NCBI GenBank assembly: GCA_946481095.1 | Contig: CAMLML010000037.1 | Span: 1-40,723, forward strand | DNA: 40,723 bases | Source of the DNA: an uncultured Cellvibrio sp. | GTDB taxonomy: Bacteria > Pseudomonadota > Gammaproteobacteria > Pseudomonadales > Cellvibrionaceae | Direction of reading: 5' to 3' | Shown here: piece after piece, positions 25,020 through 33,410 of the stretch | Position numbering within the stretch: the first letter of the stretch is position 1 | Layout of the letters: the number at the start of each line of letters is the position of its first letter | Notes under the pieces: model-generated | Seen by the model: the letters and a program-made list of their open reading frames with translations, nothing else | What the model was told of the DNA's origin: nothing | Database searches by the model: none | Made by a program: the position numbers and the translations under genes

Positions 25020-28000
25020 TTAGAAAGAATAAGTAGCACCTAACATGTAACGACCACCGTACTCGTCATAACGACGGACTTGCTTACCACTACGCGCAGT
25101 AATGACATAAGCTTCGTCAGTAACGTTAATACCATCCAATGACACTTTCAGGTTGTCAGTCACTTGATAACTGATACCAATATCAATTTGTGCGTAAGCT
25201 TTTACAAATTGAGGACTGGTGTTCCAGTTATATTCGTTCAGGAAGGTATCGCGCCAGTTGTAGGCCACACGAACGTTCCAACCATTGTCGTCATAGAAAC
25301 CGATAATGTTGGCACTGTCACTCACACCGATCAACGGAGTTTGGTCAATGGACGAGCGGGTAACATCCCACGCCAAGTCTGTATTCACTATGGTGTAGTT
25401 AACCTGTGTACCGAAACCTGACTCGCCAAACATATGTTGCAGCGCGAACTCCAGACCGTTTAACTCGCGATCATCACCAGAGTTAGTGTCCTGGCTCATA
25501 TCGAAATAAACAGGGCCGTGACTTGGCTGACCAACAATAGACCCAATAGGATCACCGTTGATTGCAGGGGTACCATCAGTTACGCCGGGCTGACCATCAA
25601 AGTTATCAAAAATGTAACTACGGATCTCAATACCTGTTGCACTTGCACCCAATGCAGCGATTGCCTGATCCACATAAGAACTATCGAATGGGTTAGTCAA
25701 CAAAGGCATCTCGGATGCGTATCGACCTTCCAGTCTTACAGTATCCTTAGCAATAAAATTGCTAACTTTTTTGGTGAATGCAGCAACAGACAAGTAACTT
25801 GCATCCCCGTAATACCATTCGGCCGAAACGTCAAAGTTTGTGGACTCATAAGGCAGCAAACCGGGGTTACCCTGATTACCGTTTGCAACACCACGTTGAC
25901 GTGGGAAGTTGGAGTCAACCGCAACGTTACTACCTATAGAACCATAACCTGGACGGGCAATAGACTTACTCAAAGACGCACGCAAGACTACATCATCCGT
26001 AGCATTAAAGCTAAGATCAAGACTTGGCAGAGTATTGGTGTAATCGCCACCACGCTTCACATACGAACTGGTTTGTCCTGTGAAGACAATTTCAGTATCT
26101 GAGGTCCAATTTGTACCGGTGTATAACTGACTCACACCAGAGGACATCACATCTGTTGACTCATAACGTAAACCCAAGACAGCTCCAAATCGGTCAGTCT
26201 TGAAGTTGTACTGAGCGTAGATAGCCGTAGTCTCTTCTGTTGTACTGTTGTCATTACCACGAGAATAATCTGTGGACGCACAGAAAGCATTACCACAATC
26301 ACCAAGAGGACTATCAGGTACAACACTGGCGTAGTTGGTTTGAGCGAACCCAGCCAAAGCTTTTGTGTCCCAATCAAAGAAATGGCTCATTGGGGTTGCA
26401 GTTCGAAGGTTAGTGCCATCAGCTAATGTTGCGGGATTATTGTCACCATCCGCATTCCCATCAGACAACTGTGCCGCACTACCGAAATTACCAAAAGTAC
26501 CATCAAAACGGCTACGCGCATAAGCATCAGTTCCAGTGAACAATGCTGCCATTGCACTAGCTTGCCCTGTAGGAACAGCCAATCCACCCCAGTTGTTTTG
26601 TTGAACGTTGGAACTTTGTCTGTTACTGACAAACTCAGTACTGCGAATACCGAAATCAATGCTGTTTGAATCATCAATTTCGAACTTGCCTTTCACGCTG
26701 AACTGATCAACTTCAGTGTCGCTGATATTGTTCTGGAACACAGAACCTGTGAAACGCATACCAGTTGCAGAAGCGTTGCCACCACCGTTGATAACGCTGA
26801 ATATATCGCCGGTAGTGTCTATAGAGCTACTGGTTCGAGTGTATGCTGCAGTTGAAATATTCACATCTGAACCAAGGCTGTCACCTGGAGCATCTTCTGC
26901 TTCAGAGTGCGCATAGTCGAACTCCAATGACAGTGCATCTGTCAATTGCCACTCGAAATTCAAGCCCAGAGTATCTCCGGAATAATCATGCGCAAAATGT
27001 CCACCTGCCATTGACAGATCATTGCCACCTGCCGTAGAACCCGTAGGAACATAGGTCTCGGAATAAATCAATGGAGTAGAGATATTGTTACTGGTGTACC
27101 AAAGAGCATTTACTGGATAACGATTGAGTGGGTTAGTCGCAGTAGGATCGTTTTGTGGGAAAGTAAACCATGCCGATACTTCGTTACGATCTGAATACAC
27201 GCTTCGATCATAGGTATCGAAGTCCAGGGTCGCCGTCATGTTATCTGCTGGTGCCCACTGAACAACCAACTGGGCATTCATACGCTCACGTTCATCTTGT
27301 TCAAATTGGTATCGAGCACTTTGTGGTTTGCCATACAAACCAAAATTAGGGTGGGTATCGTTAAAAGTAGAACGACCATCCAGTGTTACCCAACCGTTAT
27401 CAATCTGAGCACGTGCCAATGAGCTTTCACGCTCTTGATAACCAATACCAACAGACACACCTACGGTGTTGTCAGCAAACTGGTTGGCGTAGAGAGCAAA
27501 TATCTCCGGTGTATCACCGCCAGCCCAGGAAGTATCAGAAATCATCTTGCCACTAACGACGAGTTTTTGACCATCCAGATCCAAAGGACGAATACTTTTG
27601 ATATCAATCGTTGCACCAATACCACCACTATCGGTAGATGCGCTTGCAGTTTTTGCGACGCTGACACCGGCAATCAACTCAGCGGACAATTCTGCAAAGT
27701 TAAAGCTACGGTCACCGGTAGTTTTGGCGATAGTTCTACCATTGTGGGTAACAAGGTTATATTCAGGGCCGAGACCACGAACAGTCACACGGGAACCTTC
27801 ACCACCTTCACGGTTAATCGATACACCTGGAATACGTTGCATGGATTCTGCAAGGTTGGTATCGGGGAACTTACCGATATCTTCTGCAGTGATTACGTCC
27901 TGGACACCTGAAGCTTCACGCTTTTGATCCATTGAACGTTCCAAGCTGGCGCGAATACCAGTAATAACAACTTCTGTATCTTCTTCTTGCGCGAATGCTG

Positions 28001-28079
28001 GAGCCATAAAACCACTCATGGCAACCGATGCAACGGCTGTTACTAAAATCTTCTTTTTAAAGCTTTGAGTTTTGTACAT
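25020..28079 (-). CDS. TonB-dependent outer-membrane receptor (Xanthomonas/Caulobacter-type)
   Basis: 1019 residues from the ATG at 28079, which has GGGAG upstream and yields the signal peptide MYKTQSFKKKILVTAVASVA ending in APAFA at about 30. A TonB-box-like EVVITG at about 36-41 precedes the plug domain (about 55-165: DIGKFPDTNLAESMQRIPGV, RVTVRGLGPEYN). The 22-strand barrel follows and ends with aromatic GATYSF. The large size and plug signature match the TonB-Xanth-Caul subfamily, usually linked to import of oligosaccharides or other complex substrates. The substrate is not readable. It is preceded by a promoter with a LacI-like operator and followed by a strong hairpin before sapC. An upstream in-frame ATG at 28154 lies in a leader hairpin and lacks a ribosome-binding site. 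Confidence 0.93.
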   Translation of the reverse strand: MYKTQSFKKKILVTAVASVAMSGFMAPAFAQEEDTEVVITGIRASLERSMDQKREASGVQDVITAEDIGKFPDTNLAESMQRIPGVSINREGGEGSRVTVRGLGPEYNLVTHNGRTIAKTTGDRSFNFAELSAELIAGVSVAKTASASTDSGGIGATIDIKSIRPLDLDGQKLVVSGKMISDTSWAGGDTPEIFALYANQFADNTVGVSVGIGYQERESSLARAQIDNGWVTLDGRSTFNDTHPNFGLYGKPQSARYQFEQDERERMNAQLVVQWAPADNMTATLDFDTYDRSVYSDRNEVSAWFTFPQNDPTATNPLNRYPVNALWYTSNNISTPLIYSETYVPTGSTAGGNDLSMAGGHFAHDYSGDTLGLNFEWQLTDALSLEFDYAHSEAEDAPGDSLGSDVNISTAAYTRTSSSIDTTGDIFSVINGGGNASATGMRFTGSVFQNNISDTEVDQFSVKGKFEIDDSNSIDFGIRSTEFVSNRQSSNVQQNNWGGLAVPTGQASAMAALFTGTDAYARSRFDGTFGNFGSAAQLSDGNADGDNNPATLADGTNLRTATPMSHFFDWDTKALAGFAQTNYASVVPDSPLGDCGNAFCASTDYSRGNDNSTTEETTAIYAQYNFKTDRFGAVLGLRYESTDVMSSGVSQLYTGTNWTSDTEIVFTGQTSSYVKRGGDYTNTLPSLDLSFNATDDVVLRASLSKSIARPGYGSIGSNVAVDSNFPRQRGVANGNQGNPGLLPYESTNFDVSAEWYYGDASYLSVAAFTKKVSNFIAKDTVRLEGRYASEMPLLTNPFDSSYVDQAIAALGASATGIEIRSYIFDNFDGQPGVTDGTPAINGDPIGSIVGQPSHGPVYFDMSQDTNSGDDRELNGLEFALQHMFGESGFGTQVNYTIVNTDLAWDVTRSSIDQTPLIGVSDSANIIGFYDDNGWNVRVAYNWRDTFLNEYNWNTSPQFVKAYAQIDIGISYQVTDNLKVSLDGINVTDEAYVITARSGKQVRRYDEYGGRYMLGATYSF

Positions 28080-28129
28080 AGAGCTCTCCCTTGTTAGGAA
28101 TATTATCATCTGGATTATTTTCCACACGC

Positions 28130-28177
28130 ATGCCTGATTTTGTTTATCAGGCATATTCGCCTTGGATGAGGGCGAAT
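28130..28177 (-). promoter_or_regulatory. Two tandem hairpins in the TonB-receptor 5' leader
   Basis: The predicted untranslated leader contains two adjacent inverted repeats: ATTCGCC/GGCGAAT (28155-28161 with 28171-28177) and ATGCCTGA/TCAGGCAT (28130-28137 with 28147-28154). They sit about 50-100 bases before the start codon. Neither has a T run, so they are not terminators; they could stabilise the mRNA or bind a regulator. The remainder of the 311-base gap 28080-28390 holds the promoter described separately and no gene. Confidence 0.45.
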
Positions 28178-28277
28178 TCTTCTATGGATTGAACACTCAC
28201 GGATAAGCATTCAACTCCGCTTGCCGACTGATTTAAGAAACCAATCCTAATTCAATTAGCCCAAAACCAGCCGCGCA

Positions 28278-28306
28278 AAACTACATTTTAGTGACAGCGC
28301 TGTCAA
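28278..28306 (-). promoter_or_regulatory. Predicted sigma-70 promoter of the TonB-receptor locus
   Basis: On the minus strand a perfect -35 TTGACA (28301-28306) is followed after 17 bases by TAGTTT (28278-28283), a 4-of-6 match to the -10 box. Transcription would start near 28270, leaving a leader of about 190 bases. Confidence 0.55.
28292..28305. promoter_or_regulatory. LacI-type operator palindrome
   Basis: TGACAGCGCTGTCA is a perfect 14-bp palindrome with a central CG, the form bound by LacI-family repressors. It is very close to operators described for NagR-like regulators of TonB-receptor genes in Xanthomonas. Five bases of it are part of the predicted -35 box, so binding would block RNA polymerase. 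No LacI-family regulator gene is in the window. Confidence 0.6.
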
Positions 28307-28390
28307 GATTTTATTCAATCACGGAATCTATTACATAATTGATGGCAAAAGACATACAACTATTAACAATATGCAACTTTTAGTAACGAA

Positions 28391-29077
28391 TTAATCCAAG
28401 GCCCAGTTTATTGGCGCACGATTTGTTTTTATCAAGTAGTCATTTGCTCGGGAGAAATGCCCGCAACCGATAAATCCCCTGTGTGCAGACAAAGGTGATG
28501 GATGCGGAGCCTTTAAAATCAGGTGTTTTTGGGTATCAATCAGGTCAATTTTCTTTTGGGCATAACTTCCCCAAAGCATAAAAACGACAGCATTATTGTG
28601 TTTGCTTACCAGATCAATCGCCTTATCTGTGAAAGTTTCCCAGCCTTTTCCCTGGTGAGATCCGGCTTTTGCCTGCTCTACCGTCAAGGTGGCATTGAGT
28701 AATAACACCCCCTGATCAGCCCAGGATTGCAAACAACCATGAAGGGGAATCGGCAACCCCAAATCCCTCTGCTGTTCTTTAAATATATTTTGTAATGAAG
28801 GTGGAACCTGAATGCCTTTTTGCACAGAAAAACAAAGGCCGTGCGCTTGATTGGGGCCGTGATATGGGTCCTGCCCGATAATCACGACTTTGACCTGCTC
28901 CAAAGGTGTTGAATTAAATGCATTGAAAATATTGTTGGATGCGGGATAAATAATTTTTCCAGCAGTCTTTTCATGCAACAAGAATTGCTTGAGCTGCTGC
29001 ATATAAGCCAGGTCAAACTCGGCAGCCAGATGCGTTAACCAACTGGAGTGAAGATCAATTTTCTTTCGCTCGGACAT
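28391..29077 (-). CDS. ung: Uracil-DNA glycosylase
   Basis: 228 residues, the normal length of family-1 UDG, which excises uracil from DNA as the first step of base-excision repair. The water-activating motif is [22 protein letters not shown] with catalytic Asp70. [10 protein letters not shown] supplies the uracil-binding Asn. The DNA-intercalation loop is [13 protein letters not shown] with the second catalytic His. It lies in a head-to-tail arrangement with the TonB receptor gene and the peroxiredoxin gene. Confidence 0.96.
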   Translation of the reverse strand: MSERKKIDLHSSWLTHLAAEFDLAYMQQLKQFLLHEKTAGKIIYPASNNIFNAFNSTPLEQVKVVIIGQDPYHGPNQAHGLCFSVQKGIQVPPSLQNIFKEQQRDLGLPIPLHGCLQSWADQGVLLLNATLTVEQAKAGSHQGKGWETFTDKAIDLVSKHNNAVVFMLWGSYAQKKIDLIDTQKHLILKAPHPSPLSAHRGFIGCGHFSRANDYLIKTNRAPINWALD

Positions 29078-29143
29078 AATGTGTTCTTATAAATAAAAAT
29101 GAACGGGAATTTTTACAAAATCAGAATCAAAATTACGACACCC

Positions 29144-29176
29144 AAATAAAAAAGGGAAAGCAATGCTTCCCCTTTG
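29144..29176 (-). terminator. Rho-independent terminator of the peroxiredoxin gene
   Basis: AAAGGGAAAGC and GCTTCCCCTTT pair with one A-C mismatch around AAT. The minus-strand continuation is CCCTTTTTTATTT. It begins just after the peroxiredoxin stop at 29198. Confidence 0.7.
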
Positions 29177-29197
29177 ACTATTCGACTCACTGAAAAA

Positions 29198-29800
29198 TTA
29201 CAGTTTATCTGCATTTTCAGCCAGATATTTAGCAACACCGGCTGGTGTCGCATCCATACCCTTATCACCTTCTTGCCAGCCAGCAGGACATACTTCACCG
29301 TGTTTTTGGTGGAATATCAACGCATCAACTGTACGAATAGTTTCATCGACATTACGACCTATAGGTAAATCGTTAACGATTTGTGAACGCACAACACCAT
29401 CTTCATCAATAATAAAAGTACCACGGAAAGCCACACCATCAGCTGACTCAACATCGTATGCTTTGGCAATTGAGTGAGTGATATCAGCAACCAATGTGTA
29501 TTTAACCGCACCAATACCACCTTGATCTACCGGAGTGTTACGCCATGCATTGTGAGTAAATTGGGAGTCAATAGAAACGCCAATCACCTCAACATTACGC
29601 TTTTTGAATTCGGCAACGCGATGATCAAACGCCAACAACTCTGAAGGACACACAAAGGTGAAGTCCAGCGGATAGAAAAATACAACTGCTTTCTTGCCTT
29701 TGGTGGCCGCAGCAAAATTGTATGAATCAACAATTTCACCCGATGCCAATACTGCCGCTGCAGTGAAATCCGGTGCTTTTTTACCTACTAATACGCCCAT
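29198..29800 (-). CDS. Typical 2-Cys peroxiredoxin (AhpC/TSA family)
   Basis: A 200-residue cytoplasmic thiol peroxidase that reduces hydrogen peroxide and organic hydroperoxides. The peroxidatic Cys is C51 in FYPLDFTFVCPSE and the resolving Cys is C171 in GEVCPAGW, the typical 2-Cys (Prx1/AhpC) arrangement. The C-terminus is relatively short. The ATG follows AGGAGA. It is transcribed alone, divergently from bfd-bfr across a 264-base AT-rich gap in which I see no convincing OxyR or Fur site. The neighbouring iron-storage genes fit a shared oxidative-stress/iron theme. Confidence 0.93.
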   Translation of the reverse strand: MGVLVGKKAPDFTAAAVLASGEIVDSYNFAAATKGKKAVVFFYPLDFTFVCPSELLAFDHRVAEFKKRNVEVIGVSIDSQFTHNAWRNTPVDQGGIGAVKYTLVADITHSIAKAYDVESADGVAFRGTFIIDEDGVVRSQIVNDLPIGRNVDETIRTVDALIFHQKHGEVCPAGWQEGDKGMDATPAGVAKYLAENADKL

Positions 29801-30064
29801 TTTCTGTCTCCTGTAAGGTTTGGATTAACGCAAAAATCTATATCTGGATTGATAACCAGCGTTCAATCAATAGAACGAAGCTATCTTACACAGGGAGAAA
29901 TGAGAGTCATATTAATTTTTTATATGAATACACCGAGACATGGCTATATATAAATCACACAAACAAAAATCAACATCAAAGCTATTTGTGAATTCATATC
30001 ATTTGGATTACTATCTCGCATGAGACCTGTTCAACAATGATTACTTTCCAACCCAGAGTGCCCT

Positions 30065-30268
30065 ATGTATATCTGTCTTTGCCGTGGAGTGACCGATCGT
30101 CAAATCAAAGCAGCCATCGAAGATGGCGCGCAAACACTCTCGCATTTACGTAAAAATCTTGGTGTGGCAGGCCAATGTGGTAAGTGCGCATGTTCAGCCC
30201 AGGAATTACTCGATGCTGCAAAGGGCAGCGATAACCAATCATCTCTCTTCTACGCTATCGCCTCCTGA
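30065..30268 (+). CDS. bfd: Bacterioferritin-associated ferredoxin
   Basis: A 67-residue [2Fe-2S] protein with ligands C4, C6, C38 and C41 in ICLC and GQCGKC, the CxC...CxxC spacing diagnostic of Bfd. It docks on bacterioferritin and passes electrons to the ferric core so that iron can be released. It lies 66 bases upstream of bfr, and the pair is probably an operon. Confidence 0.93.
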   Translation: MYICLCRGVTDRQIKAAIEDGAQTLSHLRKNLGVAGQCGKCACSAQELLDAAKGSDNQSSLFYAIAS

Positions 30269-30334
30269 TTTTTTAGTTGACACTCATTTGTCAGACAGCA
30301 ACACTTTCCCTTTTTAGAAAGCGAGGAAGTGATG

Positions 30335-30805
30335 ATGCAAGGCGACCCTAAAGTTATTGGCGCATTAAACAAAGTATTGGCGAATGAATTAATCGCCATT
30401 AATCAATATTTTTTACATGCCCGCATGTATAAAAATTGGGGACTCAAAGAACTGGCTGATCACGAATATCATGAATCTATCGATGAAATGAAACACGCTG
30501 ACAAATTGATTGAGCGTATTTTATTTTTAGAAGGATTACCCAATCTGCAGGATCTGGGTAAATTAAAAATCGGTGAAGATACTCAGGAGATTCTTAAATG
30601 CGATCTGGCGTTGGAATTAAAAGCAATTCCTGATCTGCGCGAAGGAATTATTCTGTGTGAAGCAGCGAAAGATTTTGTTAGTCGTGACTTATTCAAATCA
30701 ATTTTGGAATCCGAAGAAGAGCACGTTGATTGGATAGAAACCCAATTATCATTGATCGAAAAAGTGGGCATTCAAAATTATCTGCAATCAAAAATGGCCA
30801 ACTGA
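30335..30805 (+). CDS. bfr: Bacterioferritin (heme-binding type)
   Basis: 156 residues from the ATG at 30335, chosen because GAGGAA lies six bases upstream and MQGDPKVI is the usual family N-terminus; a GTG and an ATG just upstream are less well spaced. The 24-subunit cage protein stores iron. Heme-ligand Met52 is in [20 protein letters not shown]. Ferroxidase ligands E18, E51, H54 and the later Glu residues ([16 protein letters not shown]) are present, so it should have both ferroxidase activity and heme. It follows bfd, its electron donor. Confidence 0.95.
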   Translation: MQGDPKVIGALNKVLANELIAINQYFLHARMYKNWGLKELADHEYHESIDEMKHADKLIERILFLEGLPNLQDLGKLKIGEDTQEILKCDLALELKAIPDLREGIILCEAAKDFVSRDLFKSILESEEEHVDWIETQLSLIEKVGIQNYLQSKMAN

Positions 30806-30825
30806 TCAATCCATGTAAAACTTAC

Positions 30826-30847
30826 GCTTCCCGCGCAAGCGGGAAGC
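30826..30847. terminator. Hairpin between convergent bfr and gspB
   Basis: A perfect 9-bp stem GCTTCCCGC/GCGGGAAGC with a GCAA tetraloop lies between the two convergent genes. Neither side has a long T run (the minus side reads GTAAGTTTTAC), so it is a probable but not ideal terminator. Confidence 0.5.
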
Positions 30848-30858
30848 TCTACCAGGAC

Positions 30859-31674
30859 TCACATATTGATCCAACCATTCAGAGCCTTGAAACTAACCAG
30901 CCGATTGTAATAATTGAAAATTATTCCATCTTCCACTATTTCAACAATAACAAGATCCTGTGTTACCCGTGAACCACTGCGCATCAATTGCCCATTAATC
31001 ACAACGCTACTGGCGGTGTTGCCCAAATAATTATGTTGCGAATAACTGATGCTCGGGAATAATTGTTTTTGATTAAAAGATAAATCGTCAAAACGAATCA
31101 CACCCTCTACATCAGCTATACGACGGGTTTCAGAGGTTTGCAAATTCTTTGGCAATTGCGGACTTTGATCAGGTAAAGGATTAGTCACCGCAACAGAAAC
31201 CGGCGCTTGTGAAAGTGCATTGCCGGGTTCAACAGCAACCGGCTGGGGTTCTGTATAAAGTTGTGCGACTTCTACATCTTCAACTTTGGGAATGGACGTT
31301 GTCTTTTGTTGATATAAATCCGTAACCGCTTTCCGCATAGCGCTGGATGGATTTTCGATCCCGCTGTTCACCGACTGATGAGCGACTTCTGTGTTCTGCG
31401 GGGTTGTTTGTATCGGATTACTTACATCTGTATTAACAGTCACTTGAGATGGTGCAACAGATACCGGCTCTTTCTTTATATAAATAAAAATTAACAGCGC
31501 AATAATAATCAGCGCCAAAATGATCCCTATATCAATATAGACGGGGTATTTTTTGTGACCTGAAGTTTGCGCCAATTCCATATTCTGAATAAGAGCATCT
31601 GAAACGACAGAATTGTTTTCAGACGCCTGTCTTTCACGTTCAGCTCGCTTTAAAGCATCCAGAATCAGCGACAT
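30859..31674 (-). CDS. gspB: Type II secretion-associated protein GspB
   Basis: 271 residues from the ATG at 31674 (MSLILDALKRAERERQ, the GspB/ExeB signature). A cytoplasmic N-terminus is followed by a membrane segment (about 43-63), a proline/threonine-rich periplasmic linker, and a C-terminal T2SSB-type domain (about 190-271: VIRFDDLSFNQKQLFPSISYS, VVINGQLMRSGSRVTQDLVI). Together with GspA it helps insert the GspD secretin through peptidoglycan in Aeromonas-type systems. The start overlaps the gspA stop (TGATG). Confidence 0.88.
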   Translation of the reverse strand: MSLILDALKRAERERQASENNSVVSDALIQNMELAQTSGHKKYPVYIDIGIILALIIIALLIFIYIKKEPVSVAPSQVTVNTDVSNPIQTTPQNTEVAHQSVNSGIENPSSAMRKAVTDLYQQKTTSIPKVEDVEVAQLYTEPQPVAVEPGNALSQAPVSVAVTNPLPDQSPQLPKNLQTSETRRIADVEGVIRFDDLSFNQKQLFPSISYSQHNYLGNTASSVVINGQLMRSGSRVTQDLVIVEIVEDGIIFNYYNRLVSFKALNGWINM

Positions 31675-33344
31675 CAACGACCTCCGGCAGCAGAACTCGT
31701 GTCTGATACAGGCTTGGCAGGCAAGGTCATCAGGGATTTATCTATACCTTGTAATAAATTTAAATGCTGTATGGTAACCCGATTGATGATTCCATTAGCT
31801 TCAAGTCCACGACTTGCCTGAAATAATGCAATTCGTCTTTTTAAATTTTCGGTAAATATTAATCGCGTTAAAGGTTCATTTTGTTTATCAATTGTAGCGA
31901 ATTGCTCTGCAACCCATGACACAACCGAACTATGATCACCTACTTGCAAATCGGCATCAAAGCCGACAGGACTTGACCAGACAAAAGTAAATTCACCATT
32001 CCAGCTATTCACTATGTCATTCCACTCAATAATTTTTTCTTGTTGCTGATTTCTTACCAATAACTGATCCTGATTCAAACCAATCACCAGCAAATAAAAC
32101 GCTTTCTTTTTTTCGTCTACCAGAGTTAAAAGTCCCGGCCTGTTCAATTCCCTGAGTTGATTCCAGGTTGACAGTTGTTCACGTTGGCATCGGTAATTCT
32201 GTCCTATCTGTACACCACAGGGCAGGTTGATATCGAACACCGTTTCACCCGCCATATTCATTAAAAAAGATTCAGCACGTGTTTTTTCCATTAAAAAATT
32301 AACATAATCTTTGGACATCACCGACTGACTGGCACTGGATGATGACTCACTGGAACTGGATACAGAACTCGACACTGATGAACTGGCAACAACAACCGGT
32401 GGTTGTTCTTTGTGATTAAAAAATTCCTGGCTTCGTGTTAAAAATACGATAAACGCAATGATAAAAATAACAGCTGTACCTTGATAAATAGCTTTGAGTG
32501 CTTTTTGGTTCGATTTTTTTTCAACCGGTTTAATACCTGTCACTTCCTGAATGGCCTGATTAAAAATGGCAACATCAACAATTGTTTTCTGTTGCGAATA
32601 AGCACCCAACAAGAGTCTTTCAGCAATCACATTAATCAAACGCGGTATACCACCGCTATGTTGATGTATGAGTTTGATAATGTCTGGTGGAAAAGGGATG
32701 GGTCTAGCTGAATTCATGCCGGCAACTTGCAATCTATGTGCAAGATAGCCCTGGGTTTCTTCAAAATTTAACGCATTTAAATGAAACCGGGCCGTAATAC
32801 GCTGGGACAATTGACGCAATTCAGGATTGGACAGCAAGTCTTTTAATTCAGGCTGACCGACCAGAATAATCTGTAACAACTTGTCCGTGTTGGTTTCAAG
32901 ATTTGTTAACAAGCGAATTTGTTCCAATACCGGAATTTGCAAAAGCTGCGCTTCATCAATCAATAAAACTGTTTTGCGTCCCTGGGCATGGTTTTTTAAT
33001 AAAAATATATTTAACGAGTCCGTCAAATATTTTAAGGTGAGATCATCCTCGATATAACTGACATTTAATTCATCACAAATACTGGCCAGTAATTCCGGTG
33101 CACTGGCCATAGGATTCAAAATAATTGCCAGATCCATATTCTCCGGCAATTGCTCCAGTAAACGGCGAACCAGAGTCGTTTTGCCTGTCCCCACCTCACC
33201 GGTGAGCATAACAAAACCACCATTCTGCACGCCATAAAGCAAATAAGCCAAAGCCTCACGGTGTTGGTCACTCATGTACAGATAGCGTGGATTTACCGCT
33301 ATCGAAAATGCTGATTCTCGCAGTCCGAAAAATTCGTAATACAT
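31674..33344 (-). CDS. gspA: Type II secretion ATPase GspA/ExeA
   Basis: 556 residues. The N-terminal AAA+ ATPase has Walker A GEVGTGKTT at about 49-57 and Walker B VLLIDEAQ at about 128. A membrane span lies at about 289-305, followed directly by a serine-rich linker (SSSVSSSVSSSSESSSS at about 325). The periplasmic part carries a C-terminal peptidoglycan-binding helix region (LKRRIALFQASRGLEANGI). GspA couples ATP hydrolysis to opening of peptidoglycan for the secretin. Serine-rich linkers of this kind are common in secreted and envelope proteins of Cellvibrio and relatives. It pairs with gspB; the rest of the T2SS operon is elsewhere. Confidence 0.9.
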   Translation of the reverse strand: MYYEFFGLRESAFSIAVNPRYLYMSDQHREALAYLLYGVQNGGFVMLTGEVGTGKTTLVRRLLEQLPENMDLAIILNPMASAPELLASICDELNVSYIEDDLTLKYLTDSLNIFLLKNHAQGRKTVLLIDEAQLLQIPVLEQIRLLTNLETNTDKLLQIILVGQPELKDLLSNPELRQLSQRITARFHLNALNFEETQGYLAHRLQVAGMNSARPIPFPPDIIKLIHQHSGGIPRLINVIAERLLLGAYSQQKTIVDVAIFNQAIQEVTGIKPVEKKSNQKALKAIYQGTAVIFIIAFIVFLTRSQEFFNHKEQPPVVVASSSVSSSVSSSSESSSSASQSVMSKDYVNFLMEKTRAESFLMNMAGETVFDINLPCGVQIGQNYRCQREQLSTWNQLRELNRPGLLTLVDEKKKAFYLLVIGLNQDQLLVRNQQQEKIIEWNDIVNSWNGEFTFVWSSPVGFDADLQVGDHSSVVSWVAEQFATIDKQNEPLTRLIFTENLKRRIALFQASRGLEANGIINRVTIQHLNLLQGIDKSLMTLPAKPVSDTSSAAGGR

Positions 33345-33410
33345 AACTCATCTGTGTCAAAAAATTATTGTGGTCGGCATGATAACAGACAAAACCGCAA
33401 AATCGCCTGA

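Noticed and set aside
28080..28154. Longer N-terminus for the TonB receptor from an in-frame ATG at 28154
   Set aside because: It would place 25 non-signal residues before a good signal peptide, lies in a leader hairpin and lacks a ribosome-binding site.
29898..29912. Fur or OxyR site (ATGAGAGTCAT) between the peroxiredoxin gene and bfd
   Set aside because: A short imperfect palindrome in AT-rich DNA that does not match the 19-bp Fur consensus well enough to call.
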